A stretch of 5,567 nucleotides of DNA from Actinomycetes bacterium. GTDB lineage: Bacteria > Actinomycetota > Actinomycetes > Actinomycetales > Actinomycetaceae. The number at the start of each line of letters is the position of its first letter. Position 1 is the first letter of the stretch. Position numbers and translations under genes: made by a program. Positions 1-5,088 of the stretch are shown here, in pieces. The notes beneath the pieces are model-generated. The model made no database searches. It worked only from the letters and a program-made list of their open reading frames with translations, and had not been told where the DNA came from. The stretch is taken from the NCBI GenBank assembly GCA_023426345.1, contig JAFAAX010000193.1:1-5567 (forward strand). Direction: 5' to 3'.

Positions 1-256
1 GCGTCTGGACGCGCGGCCCGCCGTCCTCGTCCCCGATCCCGCGCCCGGGCAGCGCCTCCCCCCGGGGCTGGAGGCCGGCCGCGCCCTGGCGGTCCGGGTG
101 ACGGGAGGCCCCTGGCCGGTCCTGGGGCGATGGTGGGAGGAGCCGGGCTCGCCCCGCGCCCCGCGCGCCTACCTGCGGCTGGGCCGAGAGGACGGCCCCG
201 ATCTTCTCCTGGTCCAACGGCGGGACCGATGGGCGGTCGAGGGGATCTACGACTGA
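1..256 (+). CDS. imuB: ImuB C-terminus (DNA polymerase Y family protein), 5'-truncated by the window edge
   Basis: Reading from base 2 gives 84 open codons ending in TGA at 254-256. The tail contains GPWPVLGRWWEE, then a short strand-rich stretch (AYLRLGREDGPDLLLVQ) and ends RWAVEGIYD. From memory this matches the conserved C-terminal end of actinobacterial ImuB, whose members end with a GPWPv..rWW block and a final W.v...YD. ImuB is a Y-family polymerase homologue lacking catalytic acidic residues; in mycobacteria it binds the beta clamp and recruits ImuA' and DnaE2 to damaged DNA. The polymerase-like core and clamp-binding motif lie upstream and cannot be checked here. The presence of dnaE2 at the other end of the window supports the call. 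An ordinary DinB polymerase tail is the alternative, but the GPWPV/RWW/YD ending favours ImuB. Confidence 0.8.
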   Translation, partial: RLDARPAVLVPDPAPGQRLPPGLEAGRALAVRVTGGPWPVLGRWWEEPGSPRAPRAYLRLGREDGPDLLLVQRRDRWAVEGIYD

Positions 257-306
257 TCGGCGGCGTGTCCGTGGAGCCCGGCCGCGGCGGCGCCCTCGTC
301 GGCGGG

Positions 307-336
307 TAGGATCGCGCCGGAACACCGGGGGAAGGA
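307..336 (+). promoter_or_regulatory. Probable tdk promoter -10 and ribosome binding site
   Basis: TAGGAT at 307-312 fits the actinobacterial TAnnnT -10 pattern. A purine-rich GGGGGAAGGA at 327-336 lies 10 bases before the ATG at 347 and is a plausible Shine-Dalgarno region. A transcript starting about 7 bases after the -10 would have a leader of roughly 28 bases. No convincing -35 element is visible, and no terminator for imuB is evident in 257-306, so tdk may also be reached by read-through from imuB. Confidence 0.45.
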
Positions 337-346
337 CCCACGAACC

Positions 347-970
347 ATGGCGAAGCTGTACTTCCGTTACGGCGCGATGAATTCCGGCAAGTCGACGGCG
401 CTGCTCCAGGTCGCCTACAACTACGAGGAGCGCGGCCAGCGGGTGCTGCTGGTCAAGCCGCGCGTCGATCGGAAGGGGGACGCCGACATCGTCTCCCGCC
501 TGGGCGTGACGCGCACCGTCAACCTCCTGGTGGACGCCGGCGACGACATCCGCCGCGCGATCCACGACGCCGCGCGCCGCGATCCCCGGCCCGGCGCGGA
601 CGGGGCGCCCCGCCCGGTCGCGGCCGTGCTCATCGACGAGGCGCAGTTCCTCACCCCCGCGCAGGTCGACGACCTCCTCCGCGTCGCCGTGCTCGACGGG
701 ATCCCCGTGCTCGCCTACGGGATCCGCACGGACTTCCGCACGCGCGCCTTCCCCGGCGCCCAGCGCCTGCTGGAGATCGCGCACTCGCTGGAGGAGCTCA
801 AGACGATCTGCCGGTGCGGGCGCAAGGCGATCCTCAACGGGCGCCGCGTGGGCGGCGCGTTCGTCTTCAGCGGGGACCAGGTCTCCATCGACGGCATCGA
901 CTCCGAGTACGAGGCCCTGTGCGCGTCGTGCTACCTGGAGGAGTCCGGGGGGCGCCTCGGCGGGGACTGA
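347..970 (+). CDS. tdk: Thymidine kinase (type II, TK1-like)
   Basis: This cytosolic salvage enzyme phosphorylates thymidine to dTMP with ATP. The 207-residue product is about the usual family length and complete. Visible motifs in order: P-loop GAMNSGKS at residues 9-16; the Walker B/catalytic segment LIDEAQFL around 95-102, with E98 as the expected catalytic base; YGIRTDFR at 124-131, typical of the family; and a structural zinc site from C155 and C157 (TICRCGRKA) with C192 and C195 near the C-terminus. The CxC spacing of the first pair resembles the E. coli Tdk subgroup rather than the CxxC of human TK1. A Pro/Arg/Gly-rich stretch at residues 77-90 appears to be a lengthened surface loop. 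The ATG at 347 is supported by the MAKLYFRYGAMNSGKS start, which matches the family N-terminus, and by the upstream GGGGGAAGGA. It follows imuB by 90 bases and precedes the helicase gene by 37. Confidence 0.95.
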   Translation: MAKLYFRYGAMNSGKSTALLQVAYNYEERGQRVLLVKPRVDRKGDADIVSRLGVTRTVNLLVDAGDDIRRAIHDAARRDPRPGADGAPRPVAAVLIDEAQFLTPAQVDDLLRVAVLDGIPVLAYGIRTDFRTRAFPGAQRLLEIAHSLEELKTICRCGRKAILNGRRVGGAFVFSGDQVSIDGIDSEYEALCASCYLEESGGRLGGD

Positions 971-995
971 GGAGCGTGGGCGCCGGCGACGCGGA

Positions 996-1001
996 TAGAC
1001 T
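996..1001 (+). promoter_or_regulatory. -10 element for a probably leaderless helicase transcript
   Basis: TAGACT matches TAnnnT and ends six bases before the ATG at 1008, so transcription would be expected to begin at or next to the start codon. No Shine-Dalgarno-like run is correctly spaced (only GAGCGG directly before the ATG). The TAG of this element is also the in-frame stop that bars any longer upstream start for the helicase gene. No clear -35 hexamer is seen about 17 bases upstream. Confidence 0.5.
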
Positions 1002-1007
1002 GAGCGG

Positions 1008-4000
1008 ATGGCCGTTTCCCGCACCCTCGACGACGTGATCCCCCTCCTCAGCGACGAGGACGTCATGGCGCAGGTGGGTCCCGCGACGTGGGCGAAGGGC
1101 CTCACCTACTTCCGCACCGGCCGCGTCCTCGAGGTCGAGCGCCGCGACGAGGCCCACGCGGAGGGGCGGGTCCGCGGGGCGGGCGTCGTCTACCGCACCT
1201 GGATCGGCGTGATCGACGGGCGGCTGGACCTCACCTGCGCCTGCACGGTGGGACGGGACTGCCGCCACTGCGTGGCGACGGTGCTGGAGATCCGCGATCG
1301 ACTGCGCCGCGCCGTGCCGGAGGACTCGACGTGGCGGGCCGCGCTCCAAGGGGTCGTCGGACGGTCCGGCGCCCCGGGGGAGGGCATGGCGCTCCTCGTC
1401 GACACGCACGATCCGTCCCAGCCGATCTGGCTGACCCCGCTGCGGCCCGGCACCCATCAGCGGTGGGCGACGCGCCGGGCGGCCTGGCCCGACATCACGA
1501 ACACGCAGTGGACCTCCGTGACGTCGGACCTCAACCCCACCCACGTCGCGCTGCTGCGCGAGGGGTTCCGGATCTCCCGCCTGGGAGCCGCGTGGCGCTC
1601 CCCCCAGGAGGTCAGCCTCGAGTCACTGGGGGATCAGGCCGGACCCTGGCTGCGACGGCTCGACCGGGCGGGGGTCGTCCTGCTCGCCGACACGGACGCC
1701 GACACGCCGCTGATCCTCGATTCGCGCCCCTGGCGGCTGCGCCTGGACGTCCGTGCCGTCGAGGACGGGCTGGCGCTCGCGCCCGTGGCCACCGACGGGG
1801 ACGACGTGCGTCCCCATCCGCGCGTCGAGCCGTCGACCGGCCTCCTGCTCCTGGACGGCGGGACGCGGATCGCGCCGATCGGGGACGCCGAGGACGTCCT
1901 CGCGCACCTTCCGGCGGGGGGCGTGACGGTCCCCGCCTCCGACCTGGCCGAGTTCACCACGCTGTGGGCGCGCCGCCTCGACCGCGCCGTGGGGCTGATG
2001 TCGACGGACGGCTCGTTCGACGCCGGGGCCGTGGGCCGCCCCACGGTGGTCGCCACGGTCCGCCCCGAGGGCGCCTCCGCCATCACCGTGCGGTGGTGGA
2101 CGGAGTACACGGTCAGCGGGTCCACCTCGCGGGTCCCGATCGAGCAGTCCCGCGACGACGACGATGTCCGCGCGGTCCTCCGACGCATCGAGTCGGCCGG
2201 GAGGGCGCTCGATGTCCCCCCGGAGCTCTGGCGCCGCGAGCTGCGCACCCTGCGGTTCCCCGCCTGGCGGGCCCCCGCCTTCCTGCGCGACGTCGTCGGC
2301 CGGCTGCGCGTCGACGGACTGGTGTGGGACGTCTCGCAGGCGGTGCGGGACGCGCGCGTGGACGAGGACGGCCTGGAGATCGCCGCCTCCCTGGACCGCT
2401 CCGCGGACTCGGACTGGTTCGGGCTGCGCGTGCGGGTGAGCGTCGGGGGGCATGCCGTCGAGCTCGCCGATCTCCTCGCGGCACTGGCCGGCGGGGAGGA
2501 CCACCTGCTCGTCGACGGCACCTGGGTGGCGCTCGACGGGGAGCGGTTGGACCGGCTCCGCCGGCTCATCGAGGAGGCCCGGATGCTCTCCGACGCGGAC
2601 GAGGACGCCGAGCCGCGCCTGTCGGTGCTCCAGGCGGGGCTGTGGGACGACCTGGCCGAGGTCGCGGACCACGTGAGCGCCGCGGAGGAGTGGACGCGCC
2701 GCGTCGGGGCGCTCTCGGGGCACGGGGAGCTGGCGGGGCTCCCCGTCCCGGCCTCCTCGCGCGCCGAGCTGCGGCCGTACCAGGAGCGCGGGCACCGGTG
2801 GCTGACGGCGCTGGCCGGCCTGGGTCTGGGCGGGGTCCTGGCCGACGACATGGGCCTGGGCAAGACCCTCCAGGTGCTCTCCGCCGTCCAGGCGCTGCGC
2901 GATGAGGCCGTCTCGCGCGACGGAGCCGCCCCCGAGCCGGTGCTGGTCGTCGCCCCGACGTCGGTCCTGGGCACATGGGAGCACGAGGCGGCGCGCTTCT
3001 TCCCCGACCTCGTCGTCGCCGTGGTCCCCGCGACGTCGAAGAGGCGCGATCTCGCCCTGGCCGACGTCGCGCGCGGGGCCGATGTGGTGGTCACCTCCTA
3101 CACGATCGTCCGGATGGAGCCCGAGGAGTGGGCGGGCCGGGCATGGTCGGGCCTGGTCGTCGACGAGGCGCAGGCGGTGAAGAACCCGCAGACGGCGATT
3201 CATGCCGCGTTGAGCGGCCTGCCGGCCGCCTGGCGGGTGGCCGTGACGGGCACGCCCGTGGAGAACTCGGTGAGCGATCTCTGGTCGATCCTGCAGATCA
3301 CGGACCCCGGGCTGCTGCCGGGATGGAAGGTCTTCACCGATCGCTTCCGCAGGCCCATCGAGTCCGAGGGCGACCGCGCGGCGCTCGACCGGCTCCACCG
3401 GCTGACCGCGCCCTTCATCCTGCGCCGGACGAAGGAACAGGTCGCGCCCGACCTGCCCGACAAGACGGAGACGGTCCTCGAGGTCGACCTGGGGGAGGAG
3501 CACCGCCGGATCTACGACCAGTACCTCACCCGCGAGCGCACAAGGCTCCTGGGCCTGCTCGACGACTTCTCCGCGAACCGGATGCAGGTGCTCACCTCGA
3601 TCATGCGCCTGCGCCAGCTCGCGCTGGACCCGGCCCTGGTCGACGAGCAGTACGCGTCCGTGGGGTCCGCGAAGGTGGAGCTGCTGGCCGAGCAGCTCGA
3701 CCAGATCGTCCCCGCCGGGCATCAGGTGCTGGTGTTCAGCTCCTTCACCTCCTTCCTCCAACGGATCCGGGCGGCGCTGGAGCGCCGCGGCATGGACGTC
3801 GCGTACCTGGACGGGTCGACGCGCGACCGGGCGTCCGTCATCGAGTCCTTCCGGACGGGGGAGAAGAAGGTCTTCCTGATCTCCTTGAAGGCCGGGGGAG
3901 TGGGCCTCACGCTCACCGAGGCCGACTACGTCTACGTGATGGACCCCTGGTGGAACCCCGCGGCCGAGGCGCAAGCCGTGGATCGCGCCCACCGCATCGG

Positions 4001-4172
4001 GCAGACGAAGAAGGTCAACGTCTACCGGTTGGCCGCCACCGGCACCATCGAGCAGAAGGTCCTCGAGCTCCAGGACCGCAAGCGCGCGCTGGTCGCGGCG
4101 GTCGTCGACGGCGGCGGGACCGGGGACGGGCGGATCTCGGCGGAGGACCTGCGGGGCCTGCTCGCCGACTGA
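1008..4172 (+). CDS. SWIM zinc-finger SNF2-family DEAD/DEAH-box helicase (HelZ-like)
   Basis: The 1054-residue product is a full-length bacterial SWI2/SNF2 ATPase, expected to translocate on double-stranded DNA and remodel DNA-protein complexes; the physiological role of bacterial members is poorly defined. An N-terminal SWIM finger has C77, C79, C85 and H87 (CxCx5CxH). Residues about 100-560 form a diverged middle region typical of SNF2-associated sequence. The first RecA lobe starts at LRPYQ (588-592), followed by motif I DDMGLGKT (613-620), Ia VVAPTS (647-652), motif II DEAQ (719-722, in place of the commoner DEAH), motif III VTGTPVEN (746-753) and LRRTK (805-809). The second lobe has VFSSF (909-913), YLDGST (933-938), motif V SLKAGGVGL (from 959), DPWWNP (979-984) and motif VI QAVDRAHRIGQ (989-999). 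All catalytic motifs look intact. The start is fixed by an in-frame TAG at 996-998. Mycobacterial HelZ is a comparable protein. Confidence 0.93.
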   Translation: MAVSRTLDDVIPLLSDEDVMAQVGPATWAKGLTYFRTGRVLEVERRDEAHAEGRVRGAGVVYRTWIGVIDGRLDLTCACTVGRDCRHCVATVLEIRDRLRRAVPEDSTWRAALQGVVGRSGAPGEGMALLVDTHDPSQPIWLTPLRPGTHQRWATRRAAWPDITNTQWTSVTSDLNPTHVALLREGFRISRLGAAWRSPQEVSLESLGDQAGPWLRRLDRAGVVLLADTDADTPLILDSRPWRLRLDVRAVEDGLALAPVATDGDDVRPHPRVEPSTGLLLLDGGTRIAPIGDAEDVLAHLPAGGVTVPASDLAEFTTLWARRLDRAVGLMSTDGSFDAGAVGRPTVVATVRPEGASAITVRWWTEYTVSGSTSRVPIEQSRDDDDVRAVLRRIESAGRALDVPPELWRRELRTLRFPAWRAPAFLRDVVGRLRVDGLVWDVSQAVRDARVDEDGLEIAASLDRSADSDWFGLRVRVSVGGHAVELADLLAALAGGEDHLLVDGTWVALDGERLDRLRRLIEEARMLSDADEDAEPRLSVLQAGLWDDLAEVADHVSAAEEWTRRVGALSGHGELAGLPVPASSRAELRPYQERGHRWLTALAGLGLGGVLADDMGLGKTLQVLSAVQALRDEAVSRDGAAPEPVLVVAPTSVLGTWEHEAARFFPDLVVAVVPATSKRRDLALADVARGADVVVTSYTIVRMEPEEWAGRAWSGLVVDEAQAVKNPQTAIHAALSGLPAAWRVAVTGTPVENSVSDLWSILQITDPGLLPGWKVFTDRFRRPIESEGDRAALDRLHRLTAPFILRRTKEQVAPDLPDKTETVLEVDLGEEHRRIYDQYLTRERTRLLGLLDDFSANRMQVLTSIMRLRQLALDPALVDEQYASVGSAKVELLAEQLDQIVPAGHQVLVFSSFTSFLQRIRAALERRGMDVAYLDGSTRDRASVIESFRTGEKKVFLISLKAGGVGLTLTEADYVYVMDPWWNPAAEAQAVDRAHRIGQTKKVNVYRLAATGTIEQKVLELQDRKRALVAAVVDGGGTGDGRISAEDLRGLLAD

Positions 4173-4194
4173 CCGGGGCTGCTCCGCCCCGATC
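4171..4194 (+). terminator. Stop-proximal GC hairpin, possible terminator of the helicase gene
   Basis: CGGGGC at 4174-4179 pairs perfectly with GCCCCG at 4186-4191 across a six-base loop (TGCTCC). The helix can continue past one mismatch (4173/4192) with two more pairs involving the last bases of the TGA stop (4171-4172 with 4193-4194). No T-tract follows, so it is not a canonical intrinsic terminator; in high-GC actinobacteria such hairpins without T-runs are common after genes and may stop transcription or protect the 3' end. Confidence 0.4.
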
Positions 4195-4198
4195 GACG

Positions 4199-4229
4199 AG
4201 GGCGGCGCCCCCTTCGCGGGGGAGGGGCC
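4199..4229 (+). repeat. 31-bp direct repeat, copy 1
   Basis: This is identical over 31 bases to the copy at 4260-4290, 61 bases downstream. It contains the palindrome GGCGCC (4204-4209) and a hairpin of CCCCC (4208-4212) with GGGGG (4218-4222) around the loop TTCGC, ending in AGGGGCC. The flanking bases differ on both sides. I do not recognise the family; it may be a small extragenic palindromic element or part of a tandem terminator array after the helicase gene. Confidence 0.8.
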
Positions 4230-4259
4230 ACCGTCTCCGCCCGGCGCGCGGCCGCGGCC

Positions 4260-4290
4260 AGGGCGGCGCCCCCTTCGCGGGGGAGGGGCC
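4260..4290 (+). repeat. 31-bp direct repeat, copy 2
   Basis: This is the second identical copy of the element at 4199-4229, in the same orientation. Its hairpin stem is 4269-4273 with 4279-4283. A very G-rich stretch (CGGCGGGGGCGGGGCG, 4291-4306) follows. The 30 bases between the copies (4230-4259) are GC-rich and do not resemble the 30 bases after copy 2, so only the 31-bp unit is repeated, not a whole 61-bp block. Confidence 0.8.
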
Positions 4291-4329
4291 CGGCGGGGGC
4301 GGGGCGTCTGCGCCGATCAGTGGGGCCTC

Positions 4330-4359
4330 TTGCCCATGCGTATCGATAGACGATACGAT
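4330..4359 (+). promoter_or_regulatory. Putative promoter of the DUF2975/HTH operon
   Basis: TTGCCC at 4330-4335 (-35, four of six to TTGACA) and TACGAT at 4354-4359 (-10, TAnnnT) are separated by 18 bases. The predicted start near 4366 would give a leader of about 32 bases carrying GGAGG at 4387-4391, six bases before the ATG at 4398. The stretch from about 4336 to 4380 is much richer in A+T than the rest of the window, as expected of a promoter. Confidence 0.5.
4339..4357. promoter_or_regulatory. Inverted-repeat operator candidate (7+7 bp)
   Basis: CGTATCG at 4339-4345 and CGATACG at 4351-4357 form a perfect inverted repeat with a five-base spacer (ATAGA). It lies between the putative -35 and -10 and overlaps the -10, so bound protein would block polymerase. 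A nested perfect palindrome TATCGATA occupies 4341-4348, and CGATA recurs at 4372-4376. The likeliest ligand is the small Cro/CI-type regulator encoded at the end of the same operon, giving autorepression; that assignment is inferred from position only. Confidence 0.5.
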
Positions 4360-4397
4360 CATCCTGTTGTTCGATATGTCGAGCGGGGAGGAAAGCC

Positions 4398-4862
4398 ATG
4401 CGTCCCGGAGTCGTCGTCGTCCTCAAAGGCCTCATCGCGTTCGTGGCGCTCGTCGTCGTCGGTTCCATGGTTGGGTTCTTCCCCTGGGCGGCGGCCGAGT
4501 ACGCCAGGACCGCCCCCGAGTTCGCCGGGCTGCGCGTTCCGTTGTTGATCCTCGTCGAGATCGCCCTGGCCTGCGCCCTCGTGTTCCTCGCCTGCCTGTG
4601 GGCCCTGCTCACCCGCGTGCGGGCCGGGCGGATCTTCGATCCGGCGTCGCTGGCGTGGGTGCGCGCCATGGTCGTCGTCTCGGTGGCCGCGTGCCTGGCG
4701 TGCCTGGCGGCGGAGCTTGTCATCCCCGGTCCGCCTCTGCTCGGCATGGCGGTGTTCCTGCTGGCGCTGATCTGCGCGGGCCTGGGCCTGGTCCTCGTCG
4801 TCATGCGGGGGCTGCTGGTCCAGGCGTCCGGCTTCCAGGCCGAGCTCGACGAGGTGATCTGA
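4398..4862 (+). CDS. DUF2975 domain membrane protein
   Basis: The 154-residue integral membrane protein has four predicted transmembrane helices at about residues 5-28, 46-72, 90-108 and 113-136. Between helices 2 and 3 is a short polar loop, TRVRAGRIFDPAS, in which G-x-I/V-F recurs in the DUF2975 family; the end, LLVQASGFQAELDEVI, is the typical DUF2975 tail. The family has no established biochemical function and is commonly encoded next to a small YozG-like HTH regulator, as here. A strong GGAGG at 4387-4391, six bases before ATG 4398, sets the start. Its stop overlaps a tandem 10-base repeat that supplies the ribosome binding site of the following gene, so the two are very probably co-translated. 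There is no signal peptide separate from helix 1. It may sense or be regulated by membrane conditions, but nothing in the sequence shows what. Confidence 0.88.
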   Translation: MRPGVVVVLKGLIAFVALVVVGSMVGFFPWAAAEYARTAPEFAGLRVPLLILVEIALACALVFLACLWALLTRVRAGRIFDPASLAWVRAMVVVSVAACLACLAAELVIPGPPLLGMAVFLLALICAGLGLVLVVMRGLLVQASGFQAELDEVI

Positions 4863-4870
4863 GGTGATCG
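4851..4870 (+). promoter_or_regulatory. Tandem 10-base repeat forming the RBS/start of the HTH gene
   Basis: GAGGTGATCT (4851-4860) is followed directly by GAGGTGATCG (4861-4870), differing only in the last base. The first GAGG acts as a Shine-Dalgarno nine bases ahead of the GTG at 4864, while the second unit contains that GTG. The upstream TGA stop straddles the junction (4860-4862), leaving one base between stop and start, an arrangement suited to translational coupling. Confidence 0.7.
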
Positions 4871-5079
4871 TCGTCGACCTGGACGTCATGATGGCCCGGC
4901 GTCGGATCGGCGTCGCCGAGCTGGCCGAGCGCGTCGGCATCACCCCGGCGAACCTGTCGGTCCTCAAGAACGGGCATGCCAAGGCGGTCCGCTTCTCCAC
5001 CCTCGACGCCCTGTGTCGCGAGCTGGACTGCGCCCCCGGCGACCTCCTCCGCCACGAGGATGGAACGTCTGTTCGATAG
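4864..5079 (+). CDS. YozG-type Cro/CI (XRE) family transcriptional regulator
   Basis: This 71-residue protein is essentially one helix-turn-helix domain. VAELAERVGITPANLSVLKNG at about 17-37 holds the two DNA-binding helices, followed by RFSTLDALCRELDCAPGDLLRHE, the conserved second half of small Cro/CI regulators of the YozG group. The N-terminus MIVVDLDVMMARRR also fits that group. The GTG at 4864 is the first start after an in-frame TGA at 4855-4857 and one base after the DUF2975 stop. It probably acts as a dimer and may repress its own operon through the inverted repeat at 4339-4357. Its last codons double as a LexA box and its TAG stop is the beginning of the dnaE2 -10 element. It is in the same frame as dnaE2, with only TAG plus nine bases between them. 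Confidence 0.92.
   Translation: MIVVDLDVMMARRRIGVAELAERVGITPANLSVLKNGHAKAVRFSTLDALCRELDCAPGDLLRHEDGTSVR
5061..5076. promoter_or_regulatory. LexA (SOS) box of dnaE2
   Basis: The bases TGGAAC-GTCT-GTTCGA match the actinobacterial SOS box TCGAAC-N4-GTTCGA at 11 of 12 specified positions; only the second base differs. The site lies inside the 3' end of the HTH gene and abuts the -10 element at 5077, so LexA bound there would cover the core promoter. Mycobacterial dnaE2 is a well-established LexA-controlled gene, which supports the call. Confidence 0.85.
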
Positions 5080-5082
5080 GAT
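5077..5082 (+). promoter_or_regulatory. -10 element of the dnaE2 SOS promoter
   Basis: TAGGAT fits TAnnnT and ends six bases before the GTG at 5089, the same spacing as the -10 before the helicase gene, so a leaderless dnaE2 mRNA is likely. Its first three bases are the stop codon of the HTH gene. There is no recognisable -35 hexamer about 17 bases upstream; the GGGCGGG between the -10 and the start is not a convincing Shine-Dalgarno. Confidence 0.6.
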
Positions 5083-5088
5083 GGGCGG

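Noticed and set aside
281..306. GC-rich stretch after imuB as a terminator or a third copy of the 31-bp repeat
   Set aside because: It shares only GGCGGCGCCC (286-295) with the repeat and can form just a four-pair stem (CGCC/GGCG); this is within chance for such GC-rich DNA.
1623..3992. A 789-codon open frame on the - strand opposite the helicase gene
   Set aside because: It lies entirely within a gene whose helicase motifs are all intact on the + strand; its product is rich in Arg, Pro, Gly and His with no recognisable domain, the usual result of high-GC codon bias.
4359..4374. Possible second LexA box in the DUF2975 promoter (GTTCGA half-site at 4369-4374)
   Set aside because: Only the right half matches; the left half reads TCATCC against TCGAAC, so it is at most a half-site and is better explained as part of the CGATA-rich operator region.
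4173..4397. CRISPR array, tRNA or small RNA gene in the longest gene-free gap
   Set aside because: Only two repeat copies are present and no spacer-repeat periodicity continues; no tRNA cloverleaf is apparent. The gap is accounted for by hairpins, repeats and a promoter.
2975..4867. A 630-codon + strand open frame spanning the helicase 3' end, the intergenic repeats and DUF2975
   Set aside because: It crosses three separate features out of frame, its translation is low-complexity Arg/Gly/Pro, and it has no domain.
5060..5082. PafBC-type (LexA-independent) DNA-damage promoter at dnaE2
   Set aside because: The TTGTCRGTG motif expected eight bases before the -10 is absent (ATGGAACGT is found there).
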